Shown piece after piece: positions 1 through 5,108 of a stretch of DNA of 5,108 nt. A program made the translations under genes and the position numbers. Source of the DNA: CAYFHQ01 sp964342805 (GTDB lineage: Bacteria > Bacillota > Clostridia > Peptostreptococcales > Acidaminobacteraceae); assembly GCA_964342805.1 (NCBI GenBank), contig CAYFHQ010000167.1, positions 1 through 5,108 of the forward strand, given 5' to 3'. The notes below the pieces were generated by a model. It was not told the origin of the DNA. It did not search any database and was given only the letters and a program-made list of their open reading frames with translations. Each line of letters starts with the position of its first letter. The first letter of the stretch is position 1.

Positions 1-3
1 ACG

Positions 4-867
4 ATGGAACTTTGGTACACAGAGCAACATACGGATAATGCGCATTTCAGCATTAAGGTAAAGCAACAACTATTTAGCGGACAGAGCGACTTCCAGAAGA
101 TCGACGTTTTTGAGTCAGAAGAGTTTGGAACCTTCTTTACCCTTGACGGCCTCATGATGGTCAACCAAAAAGACGAGTGGGTCTACCACGACATGATCGC
201 CCATGTGCCCATGGCTTCCAATCCAGACATTAAAAAGGTCTTGGTTATTGGCGGTGGTGACGGGGGTACGGTCCGAGAACTGGCCCGCTACAAGACCATT
301 GAAAAGATTGACATGGTTGAAATCGACAAAATGGTGGTGGATGTATGTAAGCAGTACCTCCAGCAAACAGCCTGTGCCCTAGAGGACCCTCGAGTGAGTC
401 TTTACTATGAAGACGGAGTAGCCTTTGTGAACGGTCTTGACAAGGCCTACGACCTGATCATTGTTGACTCCACGGACCCCATTGGCCCTGGTGAAGGTCT
501 ATTCACAACAAAGTTCTACCAAGATTGCTACAAGGCCCTAACGGACAATGGCATCCTGGTGAACCAGTCTGAGAGTCCGTACTACGAGCGGGACGCTAGG
601 GAATTAAAACGATCCTACAGCAAAACATCGGCCATGTTCCCTGTGGCGAAAATCTACCAGTTCCACATGCCGACCTATCCGTCTGGCCACTGGTTGTTTG
701 GTTTTGCCTCCAAGGGCATTGACCCGGTGAACAATGACCGGATTGATGAGTGGAACAAGCTGGGTCTTGAAACCAAGTACTACAATACTGACATTCACAG
801 GGGTGCATTTATGCTACCTAACTTTGTAAAGAAAATGCTGGATGAGGTGAAAGCAGACAATGAATAG
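4..867 (+). CDS. speE: Spermidine synthase (polyamine aminopropyltransferase)
   Basis: Transfers the aminopropyl group of decarboxylated S-adenosylmethionine to putrescine, giving spermidine and methylthioadenosine in the cytoplasm. The 287-residue protein has the usual family length and order: an N-terminal beta-strand domain (about residues 1-60, starting MELWYTE, with FSGQSDFQKIDVFES), then a Rossmann methyltransferase-like domain. Visible motifs are the nucleotide-binding GGGDGG (83-88), the acidic ribose-binding region VEID (105-108), and DSTDP (155-159), in which D155 is the expected catalytic Asp and D158 a substrate-amine ligand. YPSGHW (225-230) and the C-terminal LPNFVKK are also typical. 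The ATG at 4 gives the normal N-terminus, but its ribosome binding site lies outside the window. The gene overlaps the next by 8 bases. Family membership is clear; preference for putrescine rather than agmatine is inferred from the agmatinase gene beside it and cannot be read from the sequence. Confidence 0.96.
   Translation: MELWYTEQHTDNAHFSIKVKQQLFSGQSDFQKIDVFESEEFGTFFTLDGLMMVNQKDEWVYHDMIAHVPMASNPDIKKVLVIGGGDGGTVRELARYKTIEKIDMVEIDKMVVDVCKQYLQQTACALEDPRVSLYYEDGVAFVNGLDKAYDLIIVDSTDPIGPGEGLFTTKFYQDCYKALTDNGILVNQSESPYYERDARELKRSYSKTSAMFPVAKIYQFHMPTYPSGHWLFGFASKGIDPVNNDRIDEWNKLGLETKYYNTDIHRGAFMLPNFVKKMLDEVKADNE
844..850 (+). promoter_or_regulatory. Ribosome binding site of speB inside speE
   Basis: GAGGTGA is an exact 7-base match to the anti-Shine-Dalgarno complement, 9 bases before the ATG at 860. 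It lies within the last codons of speE, so ribosomes finishing speE end at the speB start, which suggests translational coupling. It supports 860 as the real start. Confidence 0.85.
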
Positions 868-1714
868 AGACATTCTAACTTACATGGCTTTTGATAATGA
901 CTACCAGGAGTCCAAGATTGTTCTCTTTGGGGCACCGTTCGATGGAACGGTGTCTTTTCGCCCTGGTACCCGGTTTGCATCCGCAGCCATGCGGCAGGAC
1001 TCTTATGGCCTAGAAACCTATAGCCCCTACCTGGATATGGACATGGAAGACCATGGCCTCTTTGACAGTGGTGACCTGGACCTGCCCTTCGGCAACAAGG
1101 TTCGAGTCCTGGACATGATCGAGGCCCACACGTCACAAATCCTAGCGGACGGAAAAATCCCCATGATGATCGGTGGCGAACACCTGGTAACCCTGGGTGC
1201 CTTCCGGGCTGTTCAAAAGAAGTATGAGGATGTAGTCATCCTACACTTTGACGCCCACGCAGACCTGCGGGCTGACTACATGGACGAGCCCCTGTCCCAT
1301 GCGACTGTGATCCGGCGGTGTCATGACATAGTCGGGGATGGGCGCATCTGGCAATTTGGTATTCGGTCTGGAACCAAAGAAGAGTTTACCTTCGCCAAGG
1401 ACCATACGGTCATGGAACGGTATGAAGTCGCTTCTGCACCTGCCATTGCAACGAGCCTGGGCAAGACGCCCGTATACGTGACCATTGATCTGGACGTACT
1501 TGATCCGTCGATCTTCCCAGGTACTGGGACGCCAGAACCCGGTGGTGTGACCTTTAAACAGCTCATGGAGGCAATCCATGGCCTTAAGGGCCTCAACATT
1601 GTTGGGGCTGATATTGTGGAGTTGTCTCCCCAGTATGACCAGAGCGGGGTGTCCACGGCTGCAGCGTGCAAGGTGTGGCGGGAGCTGACCCTGGCATGTC
1701 TGTGGGGTGAGTAG
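860..1714 (+). CDS. speB: Agmatinase (ureohydrolase family)
   Basis: Hydrolyses agmatine to putrescine and urea with a two-manganese centre, in the cytoplasm. The 284-residue protein has the arginase/agmatinase fold and its metal-ligand motifs: GGEH with H108, DAHAD (131-135: D131, H133, D135) and TIDLDVLDP with D210 and D212. SHAT around H147 and DIVELSP (251-257) are also typical. The N-terminal FGAPFDGTVSFRPGTRFA segment (23-40) is characteristic of agmatinase-like rather than arginase-like members. The ATG overlaps the speE stop by 8 bases and has a strong ribosome binding site. The next gene starts directly after the TAG stop. The linked arginine decarboxylase-type and spermidine synthase genes support agmatine as substrate. 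N1-aminopropylagmatine, as used by Thermus-type ureohydrolases, is a possible alternative that cannot be excluded by reading. Guanidinobutyrase or formimidoylglutamase activity is less likely in this context. Confidence 0.93.
   Translation: MNRDILTYMAFDNDYQESKIVLFGAPFDGTVSFRPGTRFASAAMRQDSYGLETYSPYLDMDMEDHGLFDSGDLDLPFGNKVRVLDMIEAHTSQILADGKIPMMIGGEHLVTLGAFRAVQKKYEDVVILHFDAHADLRADYMDEPLSHATVIRRCHDIVGDGRIWQFGIRSGTKEEFTFAKDHTVMERYEVASAPAIATSLGKTPVYVTIDLDVLDPSIFPGTGTPEPGGVTFKQLMEAIHGLKGLNIVGADIVELSPQYDQSGVSTAAACKVWRELTLACLWGE
1704..1710 (+). promoter_or_regulatory. Ribosome binding site of speA at the end of speB
   Basis: GGGGTGA lies 4 bases before the ATG at 1715 and within the last codons of speB. 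The GGTGA core matches the anti-Shine-Dalgarno complement. With the speB stop directly touching the ATG, this points to coupled translation. Confidence 0.7.
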
Positions 1715-3160
1715 ATGGACCAGAACAAGACGCCTTTGTTTGACGCCTTAAAGGCCTATCACGGGTCTGGCGTAGTCCCCTTTGATGTCCCTGGCCACAA
1801 GCGGGGGGCAGGCCTCCCTGAACTGGCTGCCTTTTACGGCAACACCATGCTGGAGGCCGATGTCAACTCAATGAAATGTCTGGACTATCTGGGCAACCCG
1901 GTAAGTGTGATCGCTGAGGCAGAAGCCCTTTTGGCAGACGCTTATGGCGCTGACCACGGCTACTTCCTAGTCAATGGGACCAGTGGCGGTGTCCAGGCCA
2001 TGATCATGGCGGCCTGTAAGCCAGGGGACAAGATCATTTTGCCCCGGAATGCCCACAAGTCAGCAACCAATGGACTCATTGCCAGCGGGGCCATGCCGGT
2101 CTATATCCACCCCCACTATCACGGGGTCTTGGGGATTGCCCTTGGGATTACGGCTGACGCTGTGGCCGAGGCCATAGCAGCCAATCCAGACGCAAAAGCT
2201 GTTTTTGTCATTAATCCCACCTATTTTGGCTGCACCTCTGAACTTGAGAAAATCGTTCAGATCAGCCACGAAGCGGGAATGATGGTCCTGGTGGACGAAG
2301 CCCATGGGGCCCACTTTCACTTTCATGACCAAATGCCCCTCAGTGCCATGGCTGCTGGAGCGGATATGGCTGCGGTGAGTCTCCATAAAACCGGTGGTTC
2401 TTTGACCCAGTCTTCTGGCCTGGTCTTACAAGGGAACCGGGTGAGTCCCAAATACCTGCGTAATGTCATTACTTTGAACCAGACCACCAGTGCTTCTTAT
2501 CTTTTAATGACCAGCCTGGACGTGACACGGAAAAACCTGGCCACCCGCGGTGGGGCCATGCTGGAACACGTTTTGGCTTTATCAAGATACGCCCGCACCC
2601 AAATCAATGGAATCCCTGGCCTTAGGGCACCGGGACCGGAGATGGCGGGCCAAGAAGGCATTTATTCCTTCGACGAGTCCAAGCTCCTGATCGATGTAAC
2701 GGACCTGGGCATAAGCGGTTTTGTCGCTTATGACCTCCTGAGGGACAACCACAAGATCCAAATGGAGTTGGGAGAGTCTTCTTCTGTTCTGGCCATCATT
2801 AGCGTGGGGGACACCAAGGCCTCCATTGACGCCCTGATCAAGGCCCTGCAAGACCTGTCAGACACCTTTGAACCAGACCACAAGTGCAGTATAGTAGTAG
2901 AACGACCGGAGGCTGTGGAAGTTGTGATGACACCGCGGGAGGCCTTTTATGCAGACAAAAAAACCGTCCATGTCCACCATGCCCTTGGCTGTATAAGCGG
3001 AGAGTCTGTCATGGTTTACCCGCCAGGCATACCTGTGGTTACACCGGGCGAGCGGATCACAACGGAAGTTCTACGATATATGAACTATATTCGTAACCAA
3101 GACACAACAATAACGGGTGTTGATGACGATACTTTAACATCCATTCGGGTGATTGAATAA
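1715..3160 (+). CDS. speA: Short-form Orn/Lys/Arg decarboxylase, probably biosynthetic arginine decarboxylase
   Basis: PLP enzyme that probably decarboxylates arginine to agmatine, the first step of the pathway completed by the two genes before it. At 481 residues it matches the compact Bacillus SpeA-type enzymes and lacks the N-terminal wing domain of the larger enterobacterial inducible enzymes. Visible motifs are PFDVPGHKRG near the N-terminus (22-31), the phosphate-binding VNGTSGG (86-92), VDEAHGAH (193-200) with D194 for the PLP ring nitrogen, and SLHKTGG (222-228) with K225 as the Schiff-base lysine. The C-terminal domain carries EAFYADKK, GCISGE (425-430) and YPPGIP...PGE (435-446), all typical of this fold-type I family. 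The start directly abuts the speB stop. Arginine is inferred from the adjacent agmatinase; related enzymes use lysine or ornithine, and the sequence alone does not decide. The family assignment is secure. Confidence 0.9.
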   Translation: MDQNKTPLFDALKAYHGSGVVPFDVPGHKRGAGLPELAAFYGNTMLEADVNSMKCLDYLGNPVSVIAEAEALLADAYGADHGYFLVNGTSGGVQAMIMAACKPGDKIILPRNAHKSATNGLIASGAMPVYIHPHYHGVLGIALGITADAVAEAIAANPDAKAVFVINPTYFGCTSELEKIVQISHEAGMMVLVDEAHGAHFHFHDQMPLSAMAAGADMAAVSLHKTGGSLTQSSGLVLQGNRVSPKYLRNVITLNQTTSASYLLMTSLDVTRKNLATRGGAMLEHVLALSRYARTQINGIPGLRAPGPEMAGQEGIYSFDESKLLIDVTDLGISGFVAYDLLRDNHKIQMELGESSSVLAIISVGDTKASIDALIKALQDLSDTFEPDHKCSIVVERPEAVEVVMTPREAFYADKKTVHVHHALGCISGESVMVYPPGIPVVTPGERITTEVLRYMNYIRNQDTTITGVDDDTLTSIRVIE

Positions 3161-3177
3161 GGATTGTATGCTATAAT
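3149..3177 (+). promoter_or_regulatory. Extended -10 promoter after speA
   Basis: TATGCTATAAT at 3167-3177 is an exact match to a TRTGN extended -10 element with a perfect TATAAT (3172-3177). The -35 is weak: GTGATT at 3149-3154, with 17-bp spacing, matches TTGACA at three of six positions, as is usual for extended -10 promoters. Transcription would start near 3184. The -10 lies 11 bases after the speA stop and upstream of the MATE gene. A short inverted repeat, TGTAT-N6-ATACA (3165-3180), overlaps it and could be an operator, but its arms are too short to trust. Confidence 0.6.
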
Positions 3178-3217
3178 ACAGTTGAAAAGAAAGAGACATT
3201 CAAAAAACCTATTGGAG

Positions 3218-3248
3218 ACCCGGCACTTTGGTGCTGGGTTTTCTTTTT
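3218..3248 (+). terminator. Intrinsic terminator between speA and the MATE gene
   Basis: ACCCGGCAC (3218-3226) pairs with GTGCTGGGT (3231-3239) in a 9-bp stem with one G-T wobble (3222/3235) and a 4-base TTTG loop. It is followed by a T-rich tract (TTTTCTTTTT, 3239-3248). It most simply ends the polyamine operon. Because the likely promoter at 3167-3177 lies upstream of it, it would also act on any transcript from that promoter, about 65 nucleotides if fully terminated. Confidence 0.85.
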
Positions 3249-3267
3249 GGGATCGTTTATACTGGTG

Positions 3268-3281
3268 GGAGGAAGTGAGGG
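3268..3281 (+). promoter_or_regulatory. Ribosome binding region deciding the MATE gene start
   Basis: Two purine-rich candidates precede the ATG at 3287: GGAGG at 3268-3272 (14-base spacer, long) and GAGGG at 3277-3281 (5-base spacer). Both fit this ATG better than any upstream in-frame codon. The in-frame GTG at 3275 would sit only two bases after GGAGG. Confidence 0.6.
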
Positions 3282-3286
3282 ACATC

Positions 3287-4651
3287 ATGAAGTTTACCAT
3301 CGACAAAAAAGACCCCTTTATTCGGGCACTCATTGCTGTAGGCCTACCTGTAGCCCTGCAGAATTTCATATCCACAGCCTTGAACCTGGTGGACACGGTC
3401 ATGATCGGCCGGGTGGGCAAGGTGGAACTGGCTGCCGTTGGCCTGGCCAACCAGCTTTTCTTTTTAATGGTTCTCTTGGTCTTTGGGATCAACTCCGGCG
3501 CAGCCGTGTATGTGGCCCAGTTCTGGGGGAAAAAGGACTTATCCAATATCAAACGAACAGTGGGTGTGGCCCTGGCAGGGGGCTTGCTGATCAGTGTGCC
3601 CTTCTTTTTTATGGGCGTTTTTATGCCGGAAACTGTCCTGGGTTGGTTTTTGAAAGAGCCTGAAGTCATTGCCTCTGGCGCTTCCTACTTGAGGATAGTG
3701 GCCTGGTCTTATCTTTTTACAGCGGCATCATTTACTTTTGCAGTGTCTTCCAGGGCTGTGGAACAGGCCAAGCTCCCCACGGTGGTCAGTGCCATTTCTT
3801 TGGGGACCAATACCCTTTTAAACTACCTATTAATCTTTGGCAAGATGGGTATGCCTGCCCTTGGGGTTGAAGGGGCAGCGATCGCCACCCTGATTGCTCG
3901 AATACTTGAGTTATTCCTCATGATCACCCTACTCAAGAAAAATGACAGTATACTGATCATGAAGATCAAGGAAGCCTTCTCCTTTAATATGGCCTTTGTT
4001 AAGCAGATCATGCAGACGGCATGGCCAGTGATTGTCAACGAAGGTTTCTGGGCCCTGGGCACCATCATGTACACAGCGGCCTTGGCCCGGATCAGCTCAG
4101 ACGCTGTTGCGGCCTTCCAAATCGCTGTTTCCGTTTTCCGCTTCTTTGAAGTCTTGTTTATCGGGATCGGAAGTGCCTGTCAGGTGACCATCGGCAACCG
4201 GATCGGTGCTGGAGAGAGCCACCTGGCCATGGAGTATGGCAGGCGGTACATCCGGCTCAATGGGGCCCTGTGTGCAGGGGTTGCCCTTATCCTCTGGGTG
4301 AGCGCACCAGCCATATCCACCCTCTTTAAGGTCCCTGCCCATGTGACAGCAGAAGCTATTTTAATGATGCGGATTTTCGCCATTTACGCCTTTTCCAAGA
4401 CCTTCAACCTGCTCATGATCGTCGGCGTCCTACGGGGCGGGGGAGATACCTTCTTTGCCATGATACTGGAGATCGCCTGCGTTTGGTTGATCGGTGTACC
4501 CTTGGCCTTCCTTGGGGCCCTGGTCCTCAAGTGGCCAGCCTATGTGGTCTGCGCCCTCTTTATGTTCGAGGAAGCAGTTAAGTCTCTGATTGGTTATAGT
4601 CGCTATAAAAGCAAGCGGTGGATCCGAAATGTGGTTGAGGCCATTGAATAA
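3287..4651 (+). CDS. MATE-family multidrug/cation efflux transporter
   Basis: Inner-membrane antiporter of the multidrug and toxic compound extrusion family, expected to export cationic compounds in exchange for Na+ or H+. The 454 residues fit the family length and form about twelve hydrophobic segments in two six-helix halves, with approximate centres at 28, 60, 102, 142, 174, 204, 254, 287, 333, 364, 401 and 424 and a polar linker at 217-240. Family-type motifs include NLVDTVMIGRVG (33-44), GNRIGAGE (303-310) and RGGGDT (383-388). The frame is open upstream to a TTG at 3164, but that extension would translate the terminator hairpin and is charged and unlike MATE N-termini, so the ATG at 3287 is chosen. 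The gene has its own likely promoter and terminator. Substrate is unknown; polyamine export would be a guess from position. Confidence 0.93.
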   Translation: MKFTIDKKDPFIRALIAVGLPVALQNFISTALNLVDTVMIGRVGKVELAAVGLANQLFFLMVLLVFGINSGAAVYVAQFWGKKDLSNIKRTVGVALAGGLLISVPFFFMGVFMPETVLGWFLKEPEVIASGASYLRIVAWSYLFTAASFTFAVSSRAVEQAKLPTVVSAISLGTNTLLNYLLIFGKMGMPALGVEGAAIATLIARILELFLMITLLKKNDSILIMKIKEAFSFNMAFVKQIMQTAWPVIVNEGFWALGTIMYTAALARISSDAVAAFQIAVSVFRFFEVLFIGIGSACQVTIGNRIGAGESHLAMEYGRRYIRLNGALCAGVALILWVSAPAISTLFKVPAHVTAEAILMMRIFAIYAFSKTFNLLMIVGVLRGGGDTFFAMILEIACVWLIGVPLAFLGALVLKWPAYVVCALFMFEEAVKSLIGYSRYKSKRWIRNVVEAIE

Positions 4652-4671
4652 AGTTGAGGCGATAGAATAAA
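4634..4671 (+). repeat. Imperfect 19-bp tandem duplication across the MATE stop codon
   Basis: GTTGAGGCCATTGAATAAA (4634-4652) is followed directly by GTTGAGGCGATAGAATAAA (4653-4671), identical at 17 of 19 bases. The first copy encodes the last residues VEAIE and the TAA stop. The second lies after the stop in a shifted frame, yet read from its own first base it also spells VEAIE-stop, because both differences are in third codon positions. Confidence 0.85.
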
Positions 4672-4696
4672 AAAGTAGTGCTTTTCTGAACGGATG

Positions 4697-4750
4697 AAGC
4701 GACCTCTTAAGCTAGATTGACAAGCCTAGCTTAGGAGGTCGCTTTTATTT
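4697..4750 (+). terminator. Strong intrinsic terminator of the MATE gene
   Basis: A 19-bp stem pairs 4697-4715 with 4726-4744 around a 10-base loop, followed by a T-rich run (TTTTATTT, 4743-4750). The one imperfect pair (4707/4734) is a wobble in + strand RNA but an A-C mismatch in - strand RNA. The - strand side also lacks an adjacent T tract. It therefore serves mainly the + strand MATE transcript, though it may also slow the convergent cyclase transcript, whose stop is 12 bases away. Confidence 0.9.
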
Positions 4751-4755
4751 GTGCC

Positions 4756-5108
4756 TTAGCAGCCATTCTTTTTGTGTTCACTTTTCATATGGTACATATC
4801 TTGGTCCGCTTGACGGATGAGGTCGTCAACAGTTCTTTGATCATTTCGATCGTAGGTGACAGACCCTACTGAAATACAGAGGCGGTGGTTGCCAGGAACT
4901 GTGACGTCGTCCGCGTCTGTCCACTTGGCCAACTGGTCTTCAAAACCATTGTAGGATCGGAATTGGTCTACCAGTTTTGAGGCAACCAAGCGGGCTTGTT
5001 CTTCGTCGGTGTCATTGAGGATGACCAAGAACTCGTCTCCTCCATAGCGGCCCACAATATCTGAGGACCGGAAACTGCCGGCGATGATCTTGCTCACGTG
5101 GACCAGCA
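4756..5108 (-). CDS. GGDEF-domain diguanylate cyclase, C-terminal fragment
   Basis: Partial gene cut by the right window edge; only the last part of the catalytic domain and the stop are seen. The domain makes cyclic di-GMP from two GTP. YGGDEF is intact (GGDEF codons at 5029-5043), as expected for an active cyclase. RSSD (5059-5070) ends five residues before it, the position of the RxxD inhibitory site that binds product. ISVGSV, LIRQADQDMY and a closing MKSEHKK are standard features of the domain's C-terminal half. The frame continues past the GTG at 5097 to the window edge with domain-like residues (LVHVSKII), so that GTG is not the start. Any sensory or membrane domain would be in the unseen N-terminal part. 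It is convergent with the MATE gene, with no clear terminator of its own. Confidence 0.92.
   Translation of the reverse strand, partial: LVHVSKIIAGSFRSSDIVGRYGGDEFLVILNDTDEEQARLVASKLVDQFRSYNGFEDQLAKWTDADDVTVPGNHRLCISVGSVTYDRNDQRTVDDLIRQADQDMYHMKSEHKKNGC

Noticed and set aside
1321..1728. 135-codon open frame on the - strand inside speB
   Set aside because: A shadow of the clear agmatinase coding frame, with low-complexity composition and no domain.
2884..3096. 70-codon + strand open frame within speA
   Set aside because: It lies inside the conserved C-terminal domain of the decarboxylase in another frame; its Cys- and Gly-rich composition is a frame artefact.
3184..3217. preQ1-I-like A-rich tail (CAAAAAACCTA) before the terminator
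   Set aside because: The aptamer needs a GC-rich hairpin directly upstream, but that stretch is purine-rich and cannot form one. No guanidine or SAM aptamer signature was seen either.
3258..3263. Second -10-like hexamer TATACT close to the MATE gene
   Set aside because: No acceptable -35 at 16-18 bp and no TG extension; such hexamers occur by chance in AT-rich spacers.
3164..3286. In-frame N-terminal extension of the MATE protein from TTG 3164
   Set aside because: It would overlap the -10 element and translate straight through the terminator hairpin. It has no good ribosome binding site and adds a charged leader not typical of the family.
3085..3669. 194-codon open frame on the - strand
   Set aside because: It is antisense to the start of the MATE gene and the end of speA, is rich in Lys, Thr, Pro and Arg as expected from the complement of a membrane protein gene, and has no recognisable motif.
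5095..5097. GTG as start of the GGDEF protein
   Set aside because: It falls inside the conserved GGDEF domain; the frame stays open to the window edge with matching residues, so the true start is outside.

Overview
The window looks like ordinary Firmicutes (Clostridia-like) chromosome. The evidence is purine-rich Shine-Dalgarno sites (GAGGTGA, GGAGG), tight operon packing, U-tailed intrinsic terminators, a TRTG-type extended -10 promoter element, and protein types common in that phylum (short-form Orn/Lys/Arg decarboxylase, Thermotoga/Clostridia-style spermidine synthase). Base composition is moderate, near half G+C by eye. I cannot name the genus.

Layout. Positions 4-3160 hold a compact three-gene polyamine operon on the + strand: spermidine synthase (speE), agmatinase-family ureohydrolase (speB) and a short-form PLP decarboxylase, probably arginine decarboxylase (speA). 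The first two genes overlap by 8 bases and the second and third abut with no gap. Read in reverse, the order gives the pathway arginine -> agmatine -> putrescine -> spermidine. The decarboxylated S-adenosylmethionine needed by SpeE would come from SpeD, which is not in the window. Positions 3161-3286 form an intergenic region with a strong extended -10 promoter element, then an intrinsic terminator, then the ribosome binding site of the next gene. Positions 3287-4651 encode a 12-helix MATE-family efflux transporter. Its last 19 bases are followed by an imperfect tandem copy and then a 19-bp terminator hairpin. From the right edge back to 4756, on the - strand, lies the C-terminal part of a GGDEF diguanylate cyclase with an intact active-site motif and an intact inhibitory I-site. 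Its start is outside the window.

How the parts fit. The first three genes form one biosynthetic unit and are probably translationally coupled. The MATE gene follows in the same direction but is separated by a terminator and a likely promoter, so it may be transcribed separately. A role in polyamine export is only a guess from position. The cyclase is convergent with the rest and is a separate signalling gene. I found no mobile element, CRISPR array, tRNA or rRNA, and no sign of a wholly new system. The least explained parts are the promoter-terminator leader before the MATE gene and the tandem duplication at that gene's stop codon.
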